Positions 27,337 through 35,763 of a DNA stretch of 64,000 bases are shown here, in pieces. The notes beneath the pieces were generated by a model. It saw only the letters and a program-made list of their open reading frames with translations. It was not told where the DNA came from and did no database searches. Position numbers and translations under genes: made by a program. The DNA is from Nocardia jinanensis (lineage in GTDB: Bacteria; Actinomycetota; Actinomycetes; Mycobacteriales; Mycobacteriaceae): contig NZ_BMMH01000025.1 of assembly GCF_014645735.1 (NCBI RefSeq), forward strand, positions 1 through 64,000, given 5' to 3'. Position 1 is the stretch's first letter; every line of letters begins with the position of its first letter.

Positions 27337-28860
27337 TCAGTGTGACGCGGGCGGGATGCTCTGTTCGTACTGGAAAACGTTGTGGGGGTCGTACTTCGCC
27401 TTGATCCTGCGCAGCCGCTCGAAGCGCCCCCTCCCCCAGTAGGCGGTCCCCCACTCTTGCATTCCGACGTTCGGCACGTTGACGTAGGCGCCGCCGGTGT
27501 AGGGGCGCAGCGCCTGGCTGAACTCAGCGGTCCAGGCCTGGGCCTGCGAGGTCAGCGGGTCGCTGACGCCGGGTTGTGTTGAACGAGTCCCCCAGGCCGC
27601 GCCGATCTCGCCGTAGAAGAGCGCGTCGCGATGCGCGAACGCCGTGCCGCCGGGGGGCTCCCGCTCGATCGCCCCACCGAAGGCATCGACGAAATAGTTG
27701 CTCTCCTCTGTGGGAGCGTTTCGCATGAAGTCGCCGATGATGTCGATCGCCTCCTTCGGGAACCGCTCTTTGACGAACTGCGAGAAGAACTTCCAGTTCG
27801 CGGGCTCTTGCGCGAGCGGGATCTGGGCTCCCGCGAAGAAGTCGCCCCAGTTACCGACCTGCACCGTGATATCGGGCGAGCCGACCGACAGGATCGGAGC
27901 CAGCATCTCTCTGGCCTGTGCCGCTGCTCCCTCCGCAAGCCACGCGGACAGCAGTATCTGGGACTTGTGGATCTCGAGCTCGGATCCCAGACGGCTGTCG
28001 GCGGACGGTACCGTATGTTGCCACGCCTCGAAGACCTCGTACAGGTCACCGAGTCCATCCCATGTCGCCTGCACATAGGCGAGATGATCGAGCGGATACA
28101 CCTTATAGGTGAGTTGTGTGACGATCCCGAAGTTGCCGTTTCCCGCCCCGCGAAGCGCCCAGAGCAGGTCGGAGTGGTGCTGCAAGTCCGCGTTGATCAC
28201 CTCGGCGCAGTCGTGACCCGACGCAACGACGATCTCGGCCGCCATCAGGCTGTCGCAGGCCATGCCGAGCCAGCGGTTGAGGGGCCCGAGGCCACCACCG
28301 AGCGTCGCACCACACAAGCTCACGCTGCCCTCGCTCCCGGTGGTGACCGCAAAGTTCTGCTTCGCGAGCGTCGTCACCGCTTCCAGTTGGTTCAGCCCGG
28401 CACCGACCGTCGCGATACGAGCGCCAGGGTCGATCTGTACCGACTTCAGCCGGCTGACGTCGATGACGATGCCGTTGTCGATGTTCGACCAGCCTTCGAG
28501 GGCGTGGCGGCCGCTCCGCACCCGCAGCGCGATGTTGTGCTGCCGCGCCCACGTCAGGGCGTTCACCACGTCCTGGGTTTCCTGTGCGAAGACGATGACC
28601 AGCGGATAGTGAGAAAAGAGCTGGTCCCAGCCGAGTCGCGCTTCCGTGTACGACGCGTCACCGGGGCGGACGATATGGCCGGTCAGCGGCGCGGGCGGGC
28701 ATCCCGGGCTGTTACTCGGGTGGCCCACGGCCACAATTCGCGGGGCGCTCGCGTCCGCGATATCCGGCGTGTCCGCGGCCGTAAGGCCCGAGACAACGAC
28801 TGCTCCGACGCCGGCGGCCGCCGACGTCCTGAGCAGGTCACGGCGAGAAAGATCGCTCAA
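27337..28860 (-). CDS. Tat-exported BBE-type FAD-binding oxidoreductase
   Basis: A 507-residue flavoprotein of the berberine-bridge/glucooligosaccharide oxidase group. The N terminus (SRRDLLRTSAAAGVGAVVVSGLTAA) is a twin-arginine signal, so it is folded in the cytoplasm and exported. The FAD_binding_4 domain follows: VNALTWARQHNIALRVRSGRHALEGWS (the His in RHALEG is the usual covalent FAD site) and GSEGSVSLCGATLGGGLG, where Cys could give the second covalent bond. The BBE domain closes the protein (YVNVPNVGMQEWGTAYWGRG, KYDPHNVFQYEQSI). It likely oxidises an alcohol, sugar or polyketide with O2. The start is TTG 28860 with GAGAGGA upstream. It is monocistronic. Confidence 0.88.
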   Translation of the reverse strand: MSDLSRRDLLRTSAAAGVGAVVVSGLTAADTPDIADASAPRIVAVGHPSNSPGCPPAPLTGHIVRPGDASYTEARLGWDQLFSHYPLVIVFAQETQDVVNALTWARQHNIALRVRSGRHALEGWSNIDNGIVIDVSRLKSVQIDPGARIATVGAGLNQLEAVTTLAKQNFAVTTGSEGSVSLCGATLGGGLGPLNRWLGMACDSLMAAEIVVASGHDCAEVINADLQHHSDLLWALRGAGNGNFGIVTQLTYKVYPLDHLAYVQATWDGLGDLYEVFEAWQHTVPSADSRLGSELEIHKSQILLSAWLAEGAAAQAREMLAPILSVGSPDITVQVGNWGDFFAGAQIPLAQEPANWKFFSQFVKERFPKEAIDIIGDFMRNAPTEESNYFVDAFGGAIEREPPGGTAFAHRDALFYGEIGAAWGTRSTQPGVSDPLTSQAQAWTAEFSQALRPYTGGAYVNVPNVGMQEWGTAYWGRGRFERLRRIKAKYDPHNVFQYEQSIPPASH

Positions 28861-28926
28861 GGTCCAGATCCTCTCAATCGGGCTACGCCAGTACCGCCTG
28901 CCGAGGGAACTCCTACCCGCCGGCCG
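28861..28926. other. Upstream region of the BBE oxidoreductase
   Basis: Holds the GAGAGGA ribosome site of the oxidoreductase. No gene is seen here; the 823 bases to its right (to 29749) hold only the toxin/immunity relic pair described next and uncertain sequence. Confidence 0.4.
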
Positions 28927-29175
28927 TCAGGCAGTCCTTTGTGGTCGACCCCCGCACGGTAACGGGATGACGTGGCGGTGTGTCCCGACACGCCAATCGA
29001 GGACGATGACGACACCCAAACGAGGTCCCGGCGGGTCGGCCGGACCCGCAAAACCGGACTCGTCGATTCCGAACGCGCCGGAGTGAACGTGGTCCACCAC
29101 GCTGAACGCGAGGCCCTGTCGGCGCTGTGCGTCGTGCTGGACCCCAACTATCGCCGCTGCACCGCTCCGGATCAT
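28927..29175 (-). CDS. Small ORF after DUF4258 toxin relic, possible immunity gene
   Basis: An 82-residue frame whose ATG overlaps the stop of the DUF4258-type toxin relic (ATGA). The sequence (FSVVDHVHSGAFGIDESGFA, GVVIVLDWRVGTHRHVIPL) is not recognised. The overlap and position suggest the former immunity partner. The Pro/Gly-rich middle and uneven codon bias mean it may be decayed or spurious. Confidence 0.3.
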   Translation of the reverse strand: MIRSGAAAIVGVQHDAQRRQGLAFSVVDHVHSGAFGIDESGFAGPADPPGPRLGVVIVLDWRVGTHRHVIPLPCGGRPQRTA

Positions 29176-29492
29176 CGGTTTCCGGGGCCGGGCGCGGTGC
29201 GCGCGGCGCGATAGGCGACCCAGCCGGCCTCGGCGTATGGATCACCGGGCGGCCATACACCGTTGTTGTTGCCGGCGATCACATGTTCGACCTGTCCGTG
29301 CTGATCCGCCGCTCCGCCATCCGGTCCAGCGCGTGCTGGGTGTATCCGGCGATAGTTCGGCCCGCCCCGCACAGCTTGGAATCCGCTATCGCTCAGAGTG
29401 TTCACCGTCGACGCGGTCACCGCCACGGAAGCCGAGTCGACACCGAGGGCCGCAGGACTGTCGGCGACCGCGGCCGCGACGGGCGCGCGGAG
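29172..29492 (-). pseudogene. DUF4258-type polymorphic toxin C-terminal relic, double frameshift
   Basis: Three segments in order read as one domain: TLSDSGFQAVRGGPNYR, then in the next frame GYTQHALDRMAERRISTD, then back in the first frame QVEHVIAGNNNGVWPPGDPY. HALDRMAER...ISTD-V--VI is the signature of DUF4258, a small domain found at the C termini of bacterial toxins. Two compensating indels (near 29350 and 29295) break the His/Arg-containing helix out of frame, so the encoded protein is inactive. Nothing upstream looks like an intact toxin body, so this is an orphan tip. Confidence 0.5.
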
Positions 29493-29749
29493 ATGCCCCG
29501 CTGAATGATGCACCTTCGGCGCCCCGAACACACTGATAGACAACAGTTTTGGTACCGAATGGCAGAGATGTGTCACCGGTCCGGACGAGAGCCCGGCCCC
29601 GGTATTCGCGCTCCTGCCACCGAGAACGGTCTGGCGACCCCCTCCGGCAGCGAGGGCATGTCCGTGCTCGTTGCACCGGTGCAGCAGCGCTCGGTAGCCT
29701 GCCGGTAAAAGGTTCACGAATATCGGAGCCGACCAGGGGGGATCGACCA

Positions 29750-30025
29750 GTGACCGGAACACCGCAGCACTCGTTCATCGGAGAGTTGACCTGGGACCGG
29801 CGGGCCGACGCCGCCTATCTCGCGATAGCATCCGGCGAGCCCGGGCCACGCCGAGCCGCATCCACGCTGCCGGTCGAGAACAAGGACGGCGAGCTGGTGG
29901 CAGCACTGGATTTCGCTTCGGACGGCACACTCCTCGGGGTGGAATTGCTGGACGCCGCCACGCAATTGACCGCCGCGATGAAATCAGCGGCCATTGATAT
30001 CACGGACGGCCGCCCGGCATCCTGA
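29750..30025 (+). CDS. DUF2283 family protein
   Basis: A 91-residue soluble protein. ELTWDRRADAAYLAIASG followed by ALDFASDGTLLGVELLDA is the DUF2283 signature (W-R-ADAAYL ... LDF--DG-L-GVE-L-A). The family is small, single-domain and uncharacterised, often linked to toxin-antitoxin or regulatory contexts. The GTG at 29750 follows a GGGGGGA site. It stands alone and converges with the P450 gene, with 34 bases between stops. Role unknown. Confidence 0.82.
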   Translation: MTGTPQHSFIGELTWDRRADAAYLAIASGEPGPRRAASTLPVENKDGELVAALDFASDGTLLGVELLDAATQLTAAMKSAAIDITDGRPAS

Positions 30026-30059
30026 CCGTCGGTTTCGGCATGTTGTAGGGCTCTTCGGG

Positions 30060-31328
30060 CTAGATTGTCAGCGGCGCGGATTCGGGAAACTCCACCGGTA
30101 GTGCGGTCAGCGCACGTTGGAAAGGTCCGGGGCGCCAGGTGAGTTCCCCGGCCGGTACGGCGAGGCGCAGTTCGGGCAGTGCGTCGAGCAGCTGGTCGAT
30201 TGCCTCCTGCGCCACCAGATAGGCCACCTCTTTCGCCGGGCACATATGCGCTCCGATGCTCCATGCGAGGTGGGCACGGTTGTCGGTGTACTCGCCGGTA
30301 TCGATGGCCGGATCGTTGTTGCACGCGGCGAGGCTGATCATCACCGGCTGATGGGCGGGTAGCCAGACGCCGTCGATCAGAACCGGCTGGCGGGGGAAGG
30401 ATACCGCGTAGTTCGCCACCGGCGGGTCGGTGAACAGCACCTCGTCCACGGCGTCCCGCGTCGACAGGCTCCCGCCGATTACGCCGCCCGCGAAACGCTC
30501 GTCGGTGAGTATCAGCCGGAGCGTATTGATGATCAGATTCTGCAGCGGTTCGATCCCTGCTCCGTAGAAGCTGAGTACGTTGTGCATCATCTCCTCGTCG
30601 TCGAGGTTCGCCGGGTCGTGCACCATCCGGGTGACGATGTCCTGACCGGGTTCGGCCCTTTTCAGGCCCACCAGATCGGCCATGGCCTGCTCCAGCATGG
30701 CACCGCCGTCGCCGGCGTCCGCTCCCGTTCCCTCCACCATTGCGGCCATTCCTGCCGCCGCGCGCCGACCGATCTCGGACGGACAGCCCAGGATGTCGTT
30801 GAGGAGCGCGAAGGTCAGCGGAAATGCGTACTGCCCGATGAGTTCCGCCGAACCGGTGGTGCAGAAAGCGTTGATGAGCGGAACGGCGATCCTTTCCACT
30901 CGGCTGTGTATCGAGAACGAATCGACCCCACTCACCCCGGCGACGGTTGCCTGCCGGTAACGGGCGTGCACGGGGCCGGAGTTCCGGACAGCCGACGGAC
31001 GCCATTCCAGTAGGGGCAGGACGGGGCAATTGCGCGGGATTCCTTGCTGCCAGATACGGGAATCCGCCGGGAAGTGCTCAGGGTCGTTGAGGATGCGCAC
31101 AGCGGTGTGGTAGCCGACGACGAGTGTCGCCGGGACGCCGGGAGCCAACTCGACCGGCACCAACGCACCGTATCGGCGGCGCATTTCGCGATAGGCGCGG
31201 TGCGGTGCTTGGGCTATCTCCTCGGAGTAGAACGGAACCCGGGGCCCGTCGGTGCTCTGTGGTGATCCGTGGATGAGCGGGACAACGGTGGACTGAGCGG
31301 CGGGCGGCGGCAAAAACAATTGTGTCAC
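30060..31328 (-). CDS. Cytochrome P450 (CvnE-like group)
   Basis: A 422-residue P450. The heme region is AHLAWSIGAHMCPA (Cys at about 363), and the helix-K segment is NEVL-type: VDEVLFTDPPVANY, where Phe replaces the Arg of ExxR. TWRPGPFQRALTALPVEFP closes the protein. These departures are shared by the CvnE-like P450s of actinobacterial conservons and related regulatory P450s, which may use unusual substrates. No conservon genes (histidine kinase, roadblock, GTPase) lie beside it. I start at GTG 31328 for length; no good ribosome site is visible, so the start is uncertain. Substrate unknown. Confidence 0.82.
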   Translation of the reverse strand: MTQLFLPPPAAQSTVVPLIHGSPQSTDGPRVPFYSEEIAQAPHRAYREMRRRYGALVPVELAPGVPATLVVGYHTAVRILNDPEHFPADSRIWQQGIPRNCPVLPLLEWRPSAVRNSGPVHARYRQATVAGVSGVDSFSIHSRVERIAVPLINAFCTTGSAELIGQYAFPLTFALLNDILGCPSEIGRRAAAGMAAMVEGTGADAGDGGAMLEQAMADLVGLKRAEPGQDIVTRMVHDPANLDDEEMMHNVLSFYGAGIEPLQNLIINTLRLILTDERFAGGVIGGSLSTRDAVDEVLFTDPPVANYAVSFPRQPVLIDGVWLPAHQPVMISLAACNNDPAIDTGEYTDNRAHLAWSIGAHMCPAKEVAYLVAQEAIDQLLDALPELRLAVPAGELTWRPGPFQRALTALPVEFPESAPLTI

Positions 31329-31448
31329 TCCAGATGTGCAGGCGGATGTGGCGCCCGGGAGCAGCTCTGCCGACGCCACCGGAACACCCGAGGCGAGATT
31401 ACTCGAGGAAGACCCCCGATCCGTACCGACCGCCCGGCATTGATCACT

Positions 31449-31628
31449 TCGAGCGCTCGCATCGACGGCGACCCGCGGCACCTGACCGCCGTCTTCGGCA
31501 TCGGCACGACCACCGCCATACGCTGGGCCACCGACGCACGCCGGCCGCTCGACGACACTCACGCCGCCACATCCCCGGATTCCCAGCCGACCCGAGCACC
31601 CATGCCCCGGAACGGGATCCCTCGGTAG
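31449..31628 (+). pseudogene. Site-specific integrase C-terminal relic
   Basis: The frame ends DPRHLTAVFGIGTTTAIRWATDARRPL followed by a polar tail, which matches the extreme C terminus of integrases of actinobacterial integrative elements (HLA-VFGI---TAIRYA--AR). The tyrosine catalytic core is absent. It suggests an integrated element once lay here. Confidence 0.45.
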
Positions 31629-31760
31629 GGTGAACCTGGCATCCACGCCCCCGAGCCGACCGATCCATCGATCTGTGTGTGATCGCGCCGCAGTATGATC
31701 TCGACCCCGGGCCGCTCATATCCGCAAGGGCTGTCGACACCGAATTTCCCAGGAGTACAC

Positions 31761-32207
31761 GTGGCAAACGAGAGCGGCGTCCGAATCCCCCGCTGGCTCA
31801 CACCGATCAACCGGGCGATGGTCGCGATCAGCCGGGTAGGCGTGCCGCTGCCGATGGCGCTGCTCACCGTGCCGGGCCGCAAATCGGGGAAACCTCGGAC
31901 GACTCCGGTGACGCCGTTCGAATACGACGGCGTGGAGTATGTTCTCGGCGGCATTCCCGGCGCGGACTGGGTGAAGAACGTACAAGCCGCGGACACCGCG
32001 GAGTTGAAGCTCGGACGGCGGCGACGCACCGTGCGGCTGGTCGAGATCCCGGCGAGCGAAAGCGAACCGGTGCTGCGGGAGTTTCCGCGGCTGGTGCCCA
32101 CGGGTGTGCCGGTCATGATCAAATCCGGGGTGGTGACCAGTGACGATCCGGACGAGTTCGCCGCGCTGGCCGGCCGGTGTGTGCTCTTCCGGATCGATGA
32201 CGTCTGA
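31761..32207 (+). CDS. Deazaflavin (F420)-dependent nitroreductase family protein
   Basis: A 148-residue split-barrel protein of the Ddn/FDOR family. TVPGRKSGKPRTTPVTPFEYDGVEYVLGGIPGADWVKNV is the family signature: the GRKSGKPR loop binds F420 phosphate, and G-PGADWVKN is the downstream contact motif. Members reduce quinones or nitro compounds with F420H2; Ddn of M. tuberculosis activates pretomanid. The GTG at 31761 follows AGGAG with a six-base spacer. It is monocistronic, on the strand opposite the P450. It supports a mycobacteria/Nocardia host with F420. Confidence 0.88.
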   Translation: MANESGVRIPRWLTPINRAMVAISRVGVPLPMALLTVPGRKSGKPRTTPVTPFEYDGVEYVLGGIPGADWVKNVQAADTAELKLGRRRRTVRLVEIPASESEPVLREFPRLVPTGVPVMIKSGVVTSDDPDEFAALAGRCVLFRIDDV

Positions 32208-32368
32208 CCGGACGTGGCACAACCCGGCCCGGCGGTGCCGTGGTTCGGCCGGCGATGCGTACGGCGAGCGGCATCCTCAGCAACGGCCGCAGCCGGCGCA
32301 GCCCGGCCGCACCTGAATGGCCCCGAGGAGGGATACCATTTACCCGGCGCCATGCGAGCAACAGCGGC

Positions 32369-32374
32369 TATCGT
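32369..32374 (+). promoter_or_regulatory. -10 element for leaderless membrane-protein transcript
   Basis: TATCGT six bases before the ATG at 32381, in a region with no ribosome site. This is the arrangement for leaderless actinobacterial genes. Confidence 0.4.
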
Positions 32375-32380
32375 GAGCGC

Positions 32381-33106
32381 ATGGCCGCTATCCCGCCTCC
32401 GGGGAACCACACAGTATCTGGAGCAGAACTTCCCCGGTGGGCACTGATCGGGCCCGGAATCGCCTCGATCACAAGTTTTTTCACGATTACCTCGGTGTAC
32501 GAAGCCGGACGGCTGTCCCATATGATGATGGACACCGGTTTGCTGCCTCGGGAATTCCTGCTGATGGGCGTCATCCCGTATCTGCTCGCCGCCGCGCTCA
32601 CCTTCGCGCTGGGCTTCCTGCTCGGCGGGCGTTTTCCGACGGCGCTGCTGATCCCCGCGCTCATTGTCATGATCATCGGTGTACTCCTCACCTCATTTGC
32701 CAGTGGCAGCGCAATGTTGCTGGTGGGCCGCGCGATCAGCGGACTCGGCGCCGGCGTCGCGGTGGGAGTCGCCGTGGCGGTGGTACGACGGGTCAAGGCT
32801 CCGCGGGCTGTGGCGGCCACGGCAGTGGCAGCGCTCGGTGTCCTGGCTGCCGTGGCCGCACCGTTTGTCACTCGAGCACTGTCGGAGGCGACCAGCTTCC
32901 GGATCGCGTACCTGGCGACGGTCCTTTTCCTGTTCGTCGCTCTGCTCGCCAGTGCGGTCAGCGGAATCGCTCGGGCTGTTACAGCCGGTCGTCCCACCCA
33001 GCCCGGGCCGTACGGGATGCCCTACCCGGCGCCGTATCCCGCTCCGCAACACCCTGCACCGTATTACCCCACCGCACCATATCCGCCCCAGGCCCCAGGT
33101 CGCTGA
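32381..33106 (+). CDS. Six-helix MFS-like membrane protein with Pro/Tyr-rich tail
   Basis: A 241-residue membrane protein. Six hydrophobic segments (WALIGPGIASITSFFTIT, LLMGVIPYLLAAALTFALGFL, ALLIPALIVMIIGVLLTSF, GRAISGLGAGVAVGVAVAVV, ATAVAALGVLAAVAAPFV, YLATVLFLFVALLASAV) resemble the N-terminal half of an MFS transporter, including the helix-4 G-G-GAG pattern. The chain then ends in a cytosolic-looking tail of PYPAPYPAP repeats. Half-MFS plus PY tail is unusual; it could be a scaffold or a homodimeric transporter. The ATG at 32381 is preceded by a leaderless -10 box. Role unknown. Confidence 0.65.
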   Translation: MAAIPPPGNHTVSGAELPRWALIGPGIASITSFFTITSVYEAGRLSHMMMDTGLLPREFLLMGVIPYLLAAALTFALGFLLGGRFPTALLIPALIVMIIGVLLTSFASGSAMLLVGRAISGLGAGVAVGVAVAVVRRVKAPRAVAATAVAALGVLAAVAAPFVTRALSEATSFRIAYLATVLFLFVALLASAVSGIARAVTAGRPTQPGPYGMPYPAPYPAPQHPAPYYPTAPYPPQAPGR

Positions 33107-34121
33107 ACTGCGACAGCGGCGCACAGTGAGCCGCTGGATCCGCGTGGGCCGCCCACGCCGGTCGCGCAGTTGGACGACTGGGCTCAGACCATGATCGAGG
33201 GCGTGTCGCGACCCCAGATGAGGTGCCGCTGCTTCAAGTCGCCCAGCCTTACTACTACCGGCCGCTGTCCCGGCGATTGGAAGTAGATACCGACCAGCGC
33301 GATAGCCAGCAGGTCCGGGAGGCCGGCGGACGCCTCGCCGCCGCACGCCGAAACCGGATCAGGGCGACACTGATCCGCCCAATGCTGACACATTGGCTCT
33401 CGGCGTGACGATCTTTGCGTCCTGAGACGCCACACACCGGCGGAGCGGCGAACAGGCGGTGCGGCGAACAGGCGGTGCGGCGAGAGTCGCCTTCGCGGCC
33501 GTGGTCCCGGCCGCGGTCGAACCGACCACGGCCACCATCGTCACGTCCGCGGGGACACTGATCACCCTTCGAGGCGACAACCGGCGCGCCCACGCCCTTC
33601 CCGATGAGCGGAGCCGCTGCCGCGCCTGTACACAGCATACGAGGCACCGAACGCGATCCGCACTCCGGCAGACTGGTCCGCTGGCTCGTCGATCGCGCAT
33701 CCACCGGCCACACCACCACCCGCGGGGCACCTTGGTGGCTGAGGAACTCGATCGCGGCGCGATAACAATCCTCGGTCGTCGGGAACTCGCGGTCTTCGCG
33801 GGGCTGCCCGGTCGCGGAGATCACCGTCAGTCGGTGACTGAGCAACGACCTGGGGCGGAAACCCATCACATCATCGATATCGGTGATCCGGGAGACGGTT
33901 TTGAGCTGGCACGCACCAGCAGACACGCCCTCGTGGTCTGGCCCGGATAGCCGTGGCACTACGCCGGGGAGAGGATAGTGAATGCAGTGGGCCGGATGCC
34001 ATGGCACATCGCTTGACCTGCCGACCATCAGGTCCCCGTCGACGTCGATATTTCTGTACCCGAGTTCGGGCGCGTGATTGTCTTGTCCATAGCTACCGAT
34101 TCGATCGGGAGGTGTTCTGTC
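33107..34121. other. 1-kb region with decayed sequence
   Basis: No intact gene. At 33570-33960 on the minus strand a frame contains ISATGQPREDREFPTTEDCY and AIEFLSHQGAPRVVVWPV, continued after a frameshift by AIDEPADQSAGVRIAFGASY. It reads like a decayed protein gene of unknown family. A 16-base tandem repeat lies at 33445-33483. The right end holds the ribosome site of the methyltransferase (GGGAGG near 34107). Confidence 0.4.
33445..33483. repeat. 16-bp tandem repeat, 2.4 copies
   Basis: The unit GCGGCGAACAGGCGGT occurs at 33445-33460 and 33461-33476, followed by seven bases of a third copy. It is exact and lies in non-coding DNA. It is too short to be a known regulatory array. Confidence 0.8.
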
Positions 34122-35018
34122 GTGCGAACCGATGGAGACGAATGGGATATCGTCACCAGCGTCGGACTCACCGCACTGGGGGTCGCAACCTTCAGGGCGC
34201 TGGAATCTGCCCGGCCCGACCCGTTCATCCGCGACGATTACGCGGAACTGTTCGTCCGGTCCGCTGGTGAACCGCGCTTTTTGGACATACTGGCGGATCC
34301 GCCGACGCTCGCCGGTTCTCCGCTCGTTCCAGGGTTCATCGGGTTGCGGACCCGGTTCTTCGACGATTTCTTCCGATCGGCCGGTGCGGACGGTATTGCG
34401 CAGGTTGTGATACTGGCCGCAGGGCTGGACGCGCGCGCATACCGCCTCGACTGGCCCGCGGGAACCACCGTCTTCGAGATCGATCAACCCGAAGTGCTCG
34501 AATTCAAGAACCAGGTCCTGGCCGAACACGCGGCGAAACCACGCGCCGCTCGCCACACCGTGGCGGTCGATCTGCGGTCCGACTGGCCGGCCGCCTTAAC
34601 GGCGGCCGGCTGGATCCCGGACGCGGCCACGGCCTGGTCGGCCGAGGGACTCCTGCCGTACCTACCCGGCGCGGCTCAGGACGCGCTGTTCGACCATATC
34701 GACGAACTCAGCCCGCCCGGCAGCCGAATCGCGGTGGAGAGCACCCCGACAGGGCCGGCAACCAGCGGATTCGAAAGTGTGGAAGAGAAATACCTCGACA
34801 AGAATCCATTCGGCGATCTCGACCCGACCGAACTGTTCTACAGCGACGAGAGGACCGATCCCGAACAATGGCTGAACGACCATGGATGGTCGGTACACGC
34901 CGCCACACCAGCTGAGCTGGCCGACACCTACGGCCTGACACTTCCCGATCTCCCCGACGAACTCGAACAGCACTGGCAACGACCGCGGTATCTGTCCGCG
35001 GTGCGGGAGCCACACTGA
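34122..35018 (+). CDS. Class I SAM-dependent methyltransferase (TIGR00027 type)
   Basis: A 298-residue O-methyltransferase of the large mycobacterial/Nocardia TIGR00027 family. WDIVTSVGLTALGVATFRALES is the family's first helix, GLRTRFFDDFFRSAGADGIAQVVILAAGLDARAYRLDWP carries the SAM-binding GLDARAYRL motif, and FEIDQPEVLEFK is the acidic ribose-binding strand. It belongs to putative polyketide/lipid O-methyltransferases (PPM-like fold). The GTG at 34122 follows GGGAGG. A perfect 10-base inverted repeat (GCCGGCCGCC / GGCGGCCGGC) lies inside the gene near 34600. Substrate unknown. Confidence 0.9.
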   Translation: MRTDGDEWDIVTSVGLTALGVATFRALESARPDPFIRDDYAELFVRSAGEPRFLDILADPPTLAGSPLVPGFIGLRTRFFDDFFRSAGADGIAQVVILAAGLDARAYRLDWPAGTTVFEIDQPEVLEFKNQVLAEHAAKPRAARHTVAVDLRSDWPAALTAAGWIPDAATAWSAEGLLPYLPGAAQDALFDHIDELSPPGSRIAVESTPTGPATSGFESVEEKYLDKNPFGDLDPTELFYSDERTDPEQWLNDHGWSVHAATPAELADTYGLTLPDLPDELEQHWQRPRYLSAVREPH

Positions 35019-35140
35019 GCAGCGGGGAGCAGGTCCGCCGAGCTCCGGCCACCGGTGGACCGGAGCGCGAATACGAGGTCACCCGAGTGTGCGTCGAAGG
35101 TCTCGGTCCGGTAGCCGCCATCGGTGCGTGTGCGGACTCG

Positions 35141-35284
35141 CCCGGCGGCACGAAGGTTCGCGCTCAGCCGCCATCACGGAGGCGTTGCTGGCGGCCGTGC
35201 GGCAGTGGCCCGTCGAGGGGATGCCCGACGACCCGCGAGCCTGGCTGGTCACCGTCGCCTCTCGCCACGTGGTGGACCGCCGTC
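35141..35284 (+). pseudogene. ECF sigma factor relic
   Basis: TEALLAAVRQWPVEGMPDDP then RAWLVTVASRHVVDR is the region-2 core of the SigJ/ECF41-like or DUF6596-type sigma factors (helices 2.3-2.4, with the W-VTVASR motif). The N- and C-terminal portions are missing and it runs straight into a TetR fragment in another frame at about 35282. It cannot be functional. Confidence 0.5.
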
Positions 35285-35485
35285 ACCCGCGCCCTACGCG
35301 ACTACGACTCGACGACCTGGACCCCACTGACGCTGGTGATGCTCATGTCCAGCGTCTCGCGATTCCTGCGGATGGAAGAAGCCTTCGATATCGACACCGG
35401 ACACGCCGAGATCACCGCCGTCATCGACGGCTTCCTGCGCGCCACCGAAGGCGAGCGGAACACCCCGCCGCGACCCACGCTGTGA
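35282..35485 (+). pseudogene. TetR-type regulator C-terminal relic
   Basis: TPLTLVMLMSSVSRFLRMEE, then AFDIDTGHAEITAVIDGFLRATEG is the last helices of a TetR/AcrR regulator (the C-terminal helix pattern is characteristic). It starts in a new frame at the very point where the sigma-factor fragment ends, so the two relics are joined by a deletion. The remaining bases to 35763 hold nothing I can support. Confidence 0.45.
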
Positions 35486-35763
35486 GAGACGCTCCCCCGT
35501 GCTGCGGTCTGTCTCACCGGCGAGAGGCCACGACTGGCGGAAATTGTCCAGGTTATCGCCGTACCGCCGCGGTCCGGACCGGCAGTTCATCACGCACCTG
35601 GCGTCGGTCGCGCAGCGGCGACTGTCCTATCTCTCACTGACAGACCGGATACGAGCGCCCACGATCGCTGATCCGCCATCTAGGCAACCCTCTGGGCGGG
35701 ATACCCGAACCTCACCCATCGGGCCGGCGGCGAAGCGCCGAGGGCACTGAGACCCCGCCGCTC

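Noticed and set aside
30026..30059. A 13-codon frame with Pro/Arg downstream of the CvnE-like P450, as a second P450-RiPP
   Set aside because: No ribosome site, antisense to the DUF2283 gene, no aromatic residues to crosslink.
34587..34611. Perfect 10-base inverted repeat inside the methyltransferase gene
   Set aside because: Lies mid-gene in GC-rich coding DNA; a terminator there would make no sense and the arms follow codon usage.
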